The translations under genes and the position numbers were made by a program. A stretch of DNA of 64,000 bases from Algorimicrobium echini (GTDB lineage: Bacteria > Bacteroidota > Bacteroidia > Flavobacteriales > Flavobacteriaceae), in assembly GCF_900115185.1 (NCBI RefSeq), contig NZ_FOVN01000001.1, positions 496,001-560,000 of the forward strand. Reading direction: 5' to 3'. The notes under the pieces were generated by a model that was not told the origin of the DNA, made no database searches, and saw only the letters and a list, made by a program, of their open reading frames with translations. Positions within the stretch are counted from its first letter, which is position 1; the number at the start of each line of letters is the position of its first letter. Below are positions 26,145 to 34,758 of the stretch, one piece after another.

Positions 26145-28331
26145 ATGAAAGCCCTAAATTACACTTTCGCGATTGCTTTTTTTGTTTTATTTTCAAATAG
26201 CACTCAAATAAAAATTTTTGCTGAAAATTCAGAACACACTTTCAAATTCAACCCAATAAAACCAGCTAGTTTGCCTAGTAATTTATCGGGATTCGATTAT
26301 ATTTATGGTGATGGCCCTTCAGATTTTCAAACGGTAACGATTGTAACAACCGATTTAACAACACGACCATTTTTAACACTAAGTGCGCCAAGCGGTTATG
26401 AAATATCATTAGAGATTGATTCAAATTACACCGATAGTTTTTCTATGAATGAGGTTGAAATAACAGCTGCTGACATTACGCTGTACGTTCGTCTTAAAGG
26501 CAATCAGCCTGTTGGTACCTATTCAGGCGAATTATCATTAATGGCACCTGCAGTAAATCCCCTACCCGTGTTTAATGAAGTTATATATTTAGAAGGTACC
26601 GTTTCACCAAAATCCACCATCTGGAACGGTAATTCTTGGAGTAATGATATACCCGATGAAAATTTCAATGCGACATTAAACGGACATTACAATACGCTTA
26701 CTAACGGAAATTTAAATGCCTACAACTTACAGGTTAATACCAATATGGTTTTAACTGTTGATAATGGAAGTTATGCCAATATTATTCAAGATGTTGGTGT
26801 GGATGGCCAAATAATTGTTGAAACTGAAGGTGCATTCGTACAGGTCAACAATTCTGGAAATTTTAATGTTAGAGAAGGTGGCGCTTCGCAAGTTAACAAA
26901 ACAACATCGCCTTTAGCGCACTATTATGATTATACTTATTGGTCATCTCCCGTAAATGGTATTACTGCAATGGATGCTTTTGCTGAAGCCAATAGTGGTA
27001 GACGCTATTGGTATAATGCACAGAATTTTCTAGATATCCTATTTGAAATAGCCAATACAAACACCTACATTGCAGGCCATGATGATATTGATGATAATGG
27101 AGACGATTGGTCTTTCCTTACTAATGAAACCATTTTAACTCCTGGAGCTGGGTATGCAACAGCACAAAGCTCTAGCGGTTTTGTTACAGGAAACACTTAT
27201 GATTTTAGCTTTGAGGGTTCTTTTAATACTGGAAATATATCCACACCAATATATTATAATGGAGATAATGGAGACAAAGATTGGAACCTTATCGGAAATC
27301 CCTATCCGTCTGCCATCAGTGCCGATGCCTTTTTTGCTGAAAATTCAAGTGCCATTGGTGGAGCTATTTACTTATGGTCTCATGCATCTACCGCAGATGC
27401 TAATGGTAGCGGAAATTCAGTTTATAACTTCTCTGCCGATGATTACGCTATTATAAATTCTGGTAGTGGTGAAATTGCAGGTGGTAAAAATATTATCCCA
27501 AATAGATATATTCCTTCTGGTCAAGGTTTTTTTATTCAAGCATTAGAAAACGATGATGCTATTTTCAATAACAATATGCGTGTAGCCGACATGACCAGTA
27601 ATTCCCAGTTTTTTAAAAACCAAGACTCTTTTAATAAGCTTTGGATTAACTTAACAACAAATCATGGTATTTTCAATCAAATTTTAGTAGCCTATGTAGA
27701 TAATGCAACTGATGGATTTGATGGCTTGGCCTATGACACGCAACGCATATTAAATCATGATTTAGCGGCAACCATCTACACGACTATTTCTGGCAATCTA
27801 AACAATAAATATGCTATTCAAGGAAAAGCCGCTAGTAGTATTCATGCAGCTGAAACCATTCCATTAGGGTTTTATACAACCATAAATAATGCTACCATTT
27901 ACACCTTATCTATAGGTAAAATTCAAGGCAATTTCTTAACGGAAAACCCCATTTATATTGTAGATGATGTTATGGGTATAACACACAATTTAAAAGATTC
28001 AGATTATAGTTTTACAGCGTCATCTGGAGAGTTTAATGATCGTTTTACTATTATTTTTGATCTAAACACTTTAAGCAATCAAACGGTAAGTAAGACAAAC
28101 AATAACCTAACCGTAACGCTTTTAAAAGAAGAAGCTATAGCTTTTAAAACGAACTCAAATACTATAATAAAACATATTGCTCTGTATGATATGACAGGCC
28201 AGCGTATTTCTCAATTACAAGGAACAAGTAATGTAGCAGTAATTGATACAAATTCCATGTCAAAAGGTGCTTATTTTGCATCCATAACTTTAGATTCAGA
28301 TGTTGTAATTACTAAAAAAATAATAATTTAA
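26145..28331 (+). CDS. Secreted T9SS cargo protein with type A sorting domain
   Basis: A 728-residue exported protein. Signal peptide 1-26; an Ig-like/DUF-type region to about 150; then a ~480-residue module marked by TIWNGNSWSN, YTYWSSPV, RRYWYNA, WNLIGNPYPSAI and FIPSGQGFF (spelled YIPSGQGFFIQ here). A C-terminal type A sorting domain of about 75 residues follows (IKHIALYDMTGQRISQL ... GAYFASITLDSDVVITKKIII), directing export by the T9SS and surface attachment. The same module closes the larger protein at 29594-34687. The binding or enzymatic role is unknown; no catalytic motif was seen. Confidence 0.85.
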   Translation: MKALNYTFAIAFFVLFSNSTQIKIFAENSEHTFKFNPIKPASLPSNLSGFDYIYGDGPSDFQTVTIVTTDLTTRPFLTLSAPSGYEISLEIDSNYTDSFSMNEVEITAADITLYVRLKGNQPVGTYSGELSLMAPAVNPLPVFNEVIYLEGTVSPKSTIWNGNSWSNDIPDENFNATLNGHYNTLTNGNLNAYNLQVNTNMVLTVDNGSYANIIQDVGVDGQIIVETEGAFVQVNNSGNFNVREGGASQVNKTTSPLAHYYDYTYWSSPVNGITAMDAFAEANSGRRYWYNAQNFLDILFEIANTNTYIAGHDDIDDNGDDWSFLTNETILTPGAGYATAQSSSGFVTGNTYDFSFEGSFNTGNISTPIYYNGDNGDKDWNLIGNPYPSAISADAFFAENSSAIGGAIYLWSHASTADANGSGNSVYNFSADDYAIINSGSGEIAGGKNIIPNRYIPSGQGFFIQALENDDAIFNNNMRVADMTSNSQFFKNQDSFNKLWINLTTNHGIFNQILVAYVDNATDGFDGLAYDTQRILNHDLAATIYTTISGNLNNKYAIQGKAASSIHAAETIPLGFYTTINNATIYTLSIGKIQGNFLTENPIYIVDDVMGITHNLKDSDYSFTASSGEFNDRFTIIFDLNTLSNQTVSKTNNNLTVTLLKEEAIAFKTNSNTIIKHIALYDMTGQRISQLQGTSNVAVIDTNSMSKGAYFASITLDSDVVITKKIII

Positions 28332-28383
28332 GTAAGCCTTTTATTTAAAACGATTTAGCGGTATGCTTACGCCAAATTATTAA

Positions 28384-28391
28384 TATATTTG
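28384..28391 (+). promoter_or_regulatory. Candidate -7 box (TATATTTG) for the gene at 28417
   Basis: TATATTTG followed by CAG, 25 bases before the ATG. A perfect -7 element without a clear TTG upstream. Confidence 0.5.
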
Positions 28392-28416
28392 CAGACTAAT
28401 TTTAAAACAAGATAAC

Positions 28417-28947
28417 ATGAAAAAATTATTGGTTATTGCAGCTATATTAACCGTTTCATTTGCAAATGCTCAAGCATTTTCAGGTAAAGGTGACCAAAAA
28501 TTTCAAGTAGGTGCAAATTTTCAAGCGCATGCAACTGGCCTTAATGTAAGCTATGACTACGGATTAGGTGAAAACATTTCTATAGGTATTAGTTCAAGCT
28601 ATGCTTTAGGCATCTCTGGTGATTTGCAAGATGGCGTAAAAGATCCTTTTGGAAATACCGTTTTAGAAAAAGCAGGTTTTGATGATCGGTTTGATTTAAA
28701 AGCACGTTTTAATGCCAATATTGGTAACGTTTTAAAAATAGATGACAACTTTGACTTGTACCCAGGCTTGAGTTTTAGTTTAAAGAATTTTGGTGGTCAT
28801 GTAGGTGCACGTTATTTCTTTACATCTGGTTTTGGCATCTATACGGAAGCACAATTCCCTATTGCCAAATATAAAGATAATCTAACACCAGCTCAAGAAC
28901 TGAACAATCAGTTTTCTATGAATTTAGGTGCTGTTTTTAATTTATAA
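28417..28947 (+). CDS. Small outer-membrane beta-barrel-type protein (DUF6646-like)
   Basis: A 176-residue exported protein: signal peptide 1-19 (ending FANAQ), then alternating strands with aromatic-rich ends (FQVGANFQAHATGLNVSYDY; VGARYFFTSGFGIYTEAQF; FSMNLGAVFNL), typical of a small eight-stranded outer-membrane barrel. I recognise it as a conserved flavobacterial family, probably DUF6646. Function unknown. Monocistronic, with its own -7 box and a strong bidirectional terminator after it. Confidence 0.75.
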   Translation: MKKLLVIAAILTVSFANAQAFSGKGDQKFQVGANFQAHATGLNVSYDYGLGENISIGISSSYALGISGDLQDGVKDPFGNTVLEKAGFDDRFDLKARFNANIGNVLKIDDNFDLYPGLSFSLKNFGGHVGARYFFTSGFGIYTEAQFPIAKYKDNLTPAQELNNQFSMNLGAVFNL

Positions 28948-28966
28948 AACCGAATAAACATTATTT

Positions 28967-29005
28967 AAAAAAGCCTTTTACAACCAATGCAAAAGGCTTT
29001 TTTTA
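28967..29005. terminator. Bidirectional terminator between the DUF6646-like gene and recX
   Basis: AAAAAAGCCTTTT and AAAAGGCTTTTTT form a 13-bp stem with an 11-base loop and A/T tails. It overlaps the recX stop codon and serves both converging genes. Confidence 0.9.
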
Positions 29006-29476
29006 TGGAATTAATTCAGCTACCTTATCATAAACCAAATGATTTTCCCAACCACGATACAACAAATAATCGGCTAGTTTCTTGCGTTTTTTCCAGGGAT
29101 TGTTTTCCGAAATGGTATTCAATTTTTTTAAAGCTAAATCATTGAATGTTTTTAAATAATCGGGTTCAGATATCTCTTTTAAAGCCAAGTCGATATTGTA
29201 TTTACTAATATCCCGTTTTTTTAATTCTAATTTTAAACGCTGACGTCCCCATTTTTTAATATTGAATTTCCCGCGCACATAAGTTTGTGCAAAACGGGTT
29301 TCATTTAAAAAGTCATGTTTTAACAGGTGCACTATAATCACATCAATAGCTTCTGGAATCATGCGCATGGTATACAATTTATTAGTAACTTCTTGATGGC
29401 AACGCTCTTGATACGCACAATAACGTTCCAGTTTGCGCTTGGCTTCTTCAATAGTATATGTTTTTACATGATTCAT
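29003..29476 (-). CDS. recX: Regulatory protein RecX
   Basis: A 157-residue helical modulator of RecA. RecX helical repeats are visible: 'TIEEAKRKLERYCAYQERCH' at the N terminus, 'FLNETRFAQTYVRGKF' near residue 58, 'KKWGRQRLKLELKKRDIS' near residue 77, and 'KRKKLADYLLYRGWENHLV' close to the end. The ATG at 29474-29476 is preferred; an alternative TTG three codons upstream exists. It acts in the cytoplasm by limiting RecA filament growth. Divergent from the large T9SS gene; the stop codon sits inside the shared terminator. Confidence 0.92.
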   Translation of the reverse strand: MNHVKTYTIEEAKRKLERYCAYQERCHQEVTNKLYTMRMIPEAIDVIIVHLLKHDFLNETRFAQTYVRGKFNIKKWGRQRLKLELKKRDISKYNIDLALKEISEPDYLKTFNDLALKKLNTISENNPWKKRKKLADYLLYRGWENHLVYDKVAELIP

Positions 29477-29525
29477 AAGGAGCAAGATAATAACAATTTG
29501 TTAAAAATAAAGAAACCGTAACCTA

Positions 29526-29555
29526 TTGTTTTATAGTGGTTTTAGCGTATATTTG
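29526..29555 (+). promoter_or_regulatory. Promoter TTG-N19-TATATTTG for the large T9SS gene
   Basis: TTG at 29526-29528 and TATATTTG at 29548-29555 are separated by exactly 19 bases, the optimum for Bacteroidota promoters, and lie 39 bases before the ATG. Confidence 0.8.
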
Positions 29556-29593
29556 ATTCTTTAATTTATATAAATAATAGCAAGATTCCATTT

Positions 29594-32500
29594 ATGAAAC
29601 ATAAATACTCCCTCATATTTATTACTCTTTTGTGTGCTGTTTTGTCTGGTTATGGGCAGGTTACTGAAAATTTTGACACTTCTTTTGGAAGTGGTTATGG
29701 CAACTACAATTACAATGATTTCGAAATAAATAATGGATTAAGTGAATTAGGTAATTCAAGATCTGGTAGAGCGATTAGATTAAGAGACAGTGGAACTTCA
29801 AATTTAGAATATGTTGGGTCTGATGGTAATGGAAAGGATGGAGGTGTTGGAATAATTTCTTTTTGGTATCGTTCTTGGGATGCATTTCCAACAGCTGTAT
29901 ATAATGTTGAGGTTAATATCAATGGTGGTGGTTATTCAAACATAGGTTCTCAAATCGCTACTTCAAGCACAAGCTATTCTCAATGGACACATACTCTTAA
30001 TAATGTTAGCGACAATATTAAAATTAGGGTTATACGTGAAAGTGGAGAGCGTTTAATTATTGATGATTTTGAAATTACTGATTTTACACCAGTAGGCTCA
30101 ATCATCACAGTAGCACAAGCAACAGGTGGTACAATTACGCCAGTAACTACAAATGTGCCAAATAATACCAATCAATCATTTACTGCAACACCAGATGCTT
30201 GCTATACATTTGCCAATTGGGTAGTAGATGGTGTAAATGCAGGCAATTCAAACCCTTACACATTTACAAATGTTACTACAGACCACACAATTACTGCTAA
30301 TTATACTATTAATACTTATAACATTACAGCATCTGCTGGTGCTAATGGTACTATAACACCAAATGGAACTACAAATGCGACTTGCGGTACAGATCAAACG
30401 TATACGTTTACACCAGATAGTGGTTATGCTGTACAAGATGTACTAGTAGATGGTGTTTCAGTTGGTGCCATAACATCTTATAATTTTACTAATGTTACTG
30501 CTCCGCATACTATTAGTGTTACTTTTGAGGTTTATGTAGGGCCTTGTGCTAGCGAATCTTTTATGAACGTTTTGGACAATGGCACATACAACACAAAAAA
30601 TTGGACAGGTGATAATGGTATAGATTGGACAGCTACAGACTCTAGATCCGATCAAGATTTAGCAGGTAATGAAGCTATTATGCTTAGAAATGGGTCATTA
30701 ACTAACGATACTTCTTTTTTAGGTGGTTGTGGTGTCATTACTTTTGATTATGCGCGTATTTTTAGTAACAACTCAACATTGCAAGTTTTTATTAATGGAA
30801 CTCAATACGGTGGAGACATCACGATATCATCAACTTCAAGTTCCACATTTTCGGCAACAATAAATGTACCTGGGTCAGTTGATGTTGAATTGAGAAACAG
30901 TGGAAATAGAACTCTTATATCTAACTTAAGTTGGACTTGTTATAATGGTGGAGCAAATCCTGAACTACAACTTGTAGACAATACTTCAACCAATCAAAAT
31001 TGTGGTTTCACAATTGATTTTGGCTCACAAGCAAATGCAACAAATACAGATTTAACTTTTAATATTGAAAACGTTGGCTCTGCAGATTTAGATATTTCAT
31101 CATTAAGCATCACTGGCGATTATTCGATTATGTCACCAGCCGCACCTCTTACCATTGCAGGCGGAAATTCACAAACCGTAACTGTTAGATTTACGCCTTC
31201 AACTACAGGAGTAAGAACAGGTATTTTAACCATAAATAACAACGATATTGATGAAGGTGTGTGCGTTGTAAACCTAGAAGGCGAAGGTTTTATACCAAAA
31301 CCAAATATTATTGTTAGAGGCGTTACTGGCTCTAACCCAACAATTACTAATGGAAGTACAACGCCATCGTCTTTAAATAATACACTCTTTGCACAGCAAA
31401 CAATCAACTCTACTCAACAAACTAAAAGTTTTAGAATTGGTAATGAAGGTGGAACAGCTCCCTTAACAATATCCAACATTACCCTTACAGGAGATACAGC
31501 AGACTTTTTTGTAACCTCAAGTTTTACAAACCCATTTGCAGAGGATACGTTTCAGGATTTTACAATTACATTTCAACCAACTACTAGTTCAGGGTTAAGA
31601 CAAGCTACAGTTACTATTACCAATTCCGATTCAGATAGAAATCCATATACATTTCTAATACAAGGAACTGCAAATTGCCCTGCAGTAAGCGGTAATATAT
31701 TTCCTACTTCTGGTCCTGCGGGAACCACTGTTAGAATAACGTCACCTGGAAATGATTTAACAGGAGCAACTGCTGAACTGAATGGTATTACCTTAATACC
31801 AGTTTCAGATACTACAAACGAGTTAATAGTTAGATTACCAAATACAATAACTACTGGAGGTGCATTGAGTGTTAATTTAGCTTCTAATAGTTGTGTGTTT
31901 AGCAACACATTTACTTTGATAGACGAACTTATTTCTGGATGTGAAGCCAGTGCAAGCACCATGGTAAATGATTTATTTATTAGTGAAGTTAGCGACTCAC
32001 CTTTTGGTAGCATGAGCTATGTTGAGCTCTACAATGCCACAGGAACAACAATAGATTTTAACAGTACCAACTACACGATTCGTGTTTACAATAATGGTAG
32101 TACAACTACTTATAATGATATTGTTCTGAATTCTGGAAGCATAGCTCAAAACGGCACATATGTTATTTCTATGGGAACTGGTGGTTCTGAATGTTTAATA
32201 CCTGGTGGCGACGGAAGTTATGCACAAGCAAATATAGCTTCAGCGTCTGCAAGTATCAACTTTAAACAAGGAAGTAACTTTAATATTGGTCATGATTTTA
32301 TTGGTCTTTATGACGCTTCGGTAACATTATTAGATTCTTGGGGAGTTTTTGGTGACGAAACTTGGGCTACTGGTTTAGGTCTTCAAGGACAAGGCGCAAA
32401 TTTTGAAAGGCTTACCGCTGCCATTTATCCAAACACCAATTATAGTAATGCCGATTGGACTATTACAAATTGGAATGATTGTCCAGATGCTGATTATTCT

Positions 32501-34687
32501 TCAATTGGCTCTTACGATTTTTCTACTGGTTCAGCACCATCAATAAGTATCCAGCCAAGCGATCCTGTTTTTGACTGTTCCTATTCAGCAAGTATCACTT
32601 TAACAGGCACAGAAGGTTTTAATGAGCCAACTGACACTCAAGATTTAGCTTACCGTTGGTTTGTAAATGTGCCTGGAACTACTGTTTGGAACGAAATTTT
32701 ATTGGCTGACACCAATTATACAGGTCAGCAATCTAACACATTAAATATTCTTGATACAGCTAGTCTAGAAGGTTTTCAATATTACTGCCAAGTTAGAGAA
32801 GATTCTAGTTTTTGTTTCAGAGCGAGTAATGCCGTTGCTTTGAATGTTGCCAAAGCCATTTGGACTTCAGGAGCTTGGAGTAATACAACAGGACCAGATT
32901 CATTTACAATTGCCATTATTGATGACCATTACAACACCACCCTAAACGGTAGTTTTTCTGCTTGTCAATTACTAGTAAATGCTGGTAACGAATTAGTCAT
33001 TACAGATGGCCATTTTGTAGAAGTTATAAATAACGTAATTGTTAATGGCGATGGCACAAATCTAGATGGTATATTGGTTGAAGACAAAGCTAGTTTTGTT
33101 CAACGTGGTAATGGTGTTAATGCAGGTACATACACCCTAAACACAAACGCTAGAACACAAGTAAATAAAAAAACAGCCGCTTTAAATAACTGGCTTGAAT
33201 ATACCTATTGGAGTTCTCCAGTTACCAATGAAACCATAGGAAATGGATTAAATGAAGCACACCCAACAAGACGGTATTGGTATAATGCTGAAAACTATTT
33301 AGATGCTACAGCTGAAACTAATAACAATAATGGAACTATTGCGGGTCAAGATGATGTTGATGACAATGGTAATGATTGGCAACCAACCAATAACGCAGAT
33401 ATAATGATACCTGGTCGTGGTTATGCTGCTATGCACAACCCTATTGGGTTTGGAATGCCTGGCGCTAATTATGAATACACCTTTGAAGGTACCTTAAACA
33501 CAGGTGATTATGTAGTTCCTATTTATAGAAATGATTCTGAACTGAATGATAACAATTGGAATTTTATTGGAAATCCGTATCCATCGGCTATTAATGCAGA
33601 TTTGTTTCTTTCTGCTAATGCGCTACTAGACCAAAATGTAACTGAATATCCTCAACCATCTGGAGTAACAAATGGTGCCATCTTTTTATGGTCTCAAAAT
33701 TCAGCACCTTCTAATACCAACAATGGAAACGAAGCCTTAAATTTTGCACAATCTGATTATGCGGTTATAAACGGTACAGGACAAACAGCAGGTGGTGATG
33801 GTGTCATGCCAAGCAGATTCATCCCTTCTGGACAAGGCTTCTTTATTACTTTATCAGATGCAGCTACAGTTGCAACCGTTTCAGGAGACATTAAATCGGG
33901 TGATGTTATTTTTCAAAATAGCATGCGCGTTACAGGAAACAATAATCAGTTTTTTAGAAATACCGATAATTATCAAAATGAGAAATTATGGCTCAATTTT
34001 ACATCAGATATGGGTGTGTTCAATCAAATATTAATTGGTTATGTTGAAGGCGCTACGGATGCTAATGATGGTATGTACTTTGACGCACCTAAAAATTTAT
34101 CTTCTGACTCCTTTGTTTATTTCTATTCTCTAATAACTAATGAGTTAGAAATAGATAAAGTTGCCATACAAGGTAAAGCGCCTGAAAGTTTAGATTTAGA
34201 TGAAGTTATTTCTTTAGGTTTCAGTACTACTATTAACCAACCATCTATTTACACGATTAGTTTGGCGCAATTAGAAGGCGACTTTTTAAATACAAATACC
34301 GTCTATTTAAAAGACCTTTTATTAAACGTAACTCACAACTTATCACTTTCAGAATACCATTTCACATCTAGTGTTGGAGAATTCAATAATCGATTTAAAA
34401 TTGTTTTTAGAGAAAATGCCTTATCGGTTAATGAATATGACGTTAATAATAATCATTTAACCATTGTTGAATTAACAGATAACCAAGTTAAATTTAGTAT
34501 TGGGTCTACTAACACGACTATTAAATCGGTTGAAATAATTGATATGTTGGGTAGAAGTTTATATAAATTTAAAGGTTCAAATAGTTCCGAAACCTATAAT
34601 CTTACAAACTTAAGTAGTACTACATATTTAGCTAAAGTAACCTTATCTAATAATCAAGTTTTAGTCAAGAAAGCGGTTAAAAAATAA
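29594..34687 (+). CDS. Large multidomain T9SS cargo protein (bacterial repeats, choice-of-anchor, lamin-tail, shared C-terminal module)
   Basis: A 1697-residue exported protein. Order: signal peptide 1-22; an N-terminal jelly-roll-like region; two InlB-B-type repeats (about 175-235 and 240-310: FANWVVDGVNAG, VQDVLVDGVSVG); a second jelly-roll-like segment. Then two choice-of-anchor D Ig domains (about 455-560 and 575-690: ADLDISSLSITGDY, TISNITLTGDTADFF); a lamin-tail-like domain near 790-930 (NDLFISEVSDSPFGSMSYVE); an Ig/PKD-like part; and from about 1085 the module shared with the 26145-28331 protein. A type A sorting domain ends the chain (EIIDMLGRSLYKFKG). It looks like a surface adhesin or matrix protein; no enzyme motif was seen. 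Confidence 0.88.
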   Translation: MKHKYSLIFITLLCAVLSGYGQVTENFDTSFGSGYGNYNYNDFEINNGLSELGNSRSGRAIRLRDSGTSNLEYVGSDGNGKDGGVGIISFWYRSWDAFPTAVYNVEVNINGGGYSNIGSQIATSSTSYSQWTHTLNNVSDNIKIRVIRESGERLIIDDFEITDFTPVGSIITVAQATGGTITPVTTNVPNNTNQSFTATPDACYTFANWVVDGVNAGNSNPYTFTNVTTDHTITANYTINTYNITASAGANGTITPNGTTNATCGTDQTYTFTPDSGYAVQDVLVDGVSVGAITSYNFTNVTAPHTISVTFEVYVGPCASESFMNVLDNGTYNTKNWTGDNGIDWTATDSRSDQDLAGNEAIMLRNGSLTNDTSFLGGCGVITFDYARIFSNNSTLQVFINGTQYGGDITISSTSSSTFSATINVPGSVDVELRNSGNRTLISNLSWTCYNGGANPELQLVDNTSTNQNCGFTIDFGSQANATNTDLTFNIENVGSADLDISSLSITGDYSIMSPAAPLTIAGGNSQTVTVRFTPSTTGVRTGILTINNNDIDEGVCVVNLEGEGFIPKPNIIVRGVTGSNPTITNGSTTPSSLNNTLFAQQTINSTQQTKSFRIGNEGGTAPLTISNITLTGDTADFFVTSSFTNPFAEDTFQDFTITFQPTTSSGLRQATVTITNSDSDRNPYTFLIQGTANCPAVSGNIFPTSGPAGTTVRITSPGNDLTGATAELNGITLIPVSDTTNELIVRLPNTITTGGALSVNLASNSCVFSNTFTLIDELISGCEASASTMVNDLFISEVSDSPFGSMSYVELYNATGTTIDFNSTNYTIRVYNNGSTTTYNDIVLNSGSIAQNGTYVISMGTGGSECLIPGGDGSYAQANIASASASINFKQGSNFNIGHDFIGLYDASVTLLDSWGVFGDETWATGLGLQGQGANFERLTAAIYPNTNYSNADWTITNWNDCPDADYSSIGSYDFSTGSAPSISIQPSDPVFDCSYSASITLTGTEGFNEPTDTQDLAYRWFVNVPGTTVWNEILLADTNYTGQQSNTLNILDTASLEGFQYYCQVREDSSFCFRASNAVALNVAKAIWTSGAWSNTTGPDSFTIAIIDDHYNTTLNGSFSACQLLVNAGNELVITDGHFVEVINNVIVNGDGTNLDGILVEDKASFVQRGNGVNAGTYTLNTNARTQVNKKTAALNNWLEYTYWSSPVTNETIGNGLNEAHPTRRYWYNAENYLDATAETNNNNGTIAGQDDVDDNGNDWQPTNNADIMIPGRGYAAMHNPIGFGMPGANYEYTFEGTLNTGDYVVPIYRNDSELNDNNWNFIGNPYPSAINADLFLSANALLDQNVTEYPQPSGVTNGAIFLWSQNSAPSNTNNGNEALNFAQSDYAVINGTGQTAGGDGVMPSRFIPSGQGFFITLSDAATVATVSGDIKSGDVIFQNSMRVTGNNNQFFRNTDNYQNEKLWLNFTSDMGVFNQILIGYVEGATDANDGMYFDAPKNLSSDSFVYFYSLITNELEIDKVAIQGKAPESLDLDEVISLGFSTTINQPSIYTISLAQLEGDFLNTNTVYLKDLLLNVTHNLSLSEYHFTSSVGEFNNRFKIVFRENALSVNEYDVNNNHLTIVELTDNQVKFSIGSTNTTIKSVEIIDMLGRSLYKFKGSNSSETYNLTNLSSTTYLAKVTLSNNQVLVKKAVKK

Positions 34688-34758
34688 AAGTAGTTATTGC
34701 ATTATTAGGTTTTTAAGTTGTTAGAATAAAAATAACAGTATAGCCTAACAATTCATGA

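Noticed and set aside
31573-32013. Open frame of 146 codons on the minus strand inside the 1697-residue T9SS gene
   Set aside because: It is a shadow of a real, domain-rich plus-strand gene; its translation has no recognisable motif or start context.
34700-34755. TTGTTAG/CTAACAA arms between the T9SS gene and the receptor gene
   Set aside because: The loop is about 20 bases, the stem 7 bp and no T run follows; a terminator cannot be supported.
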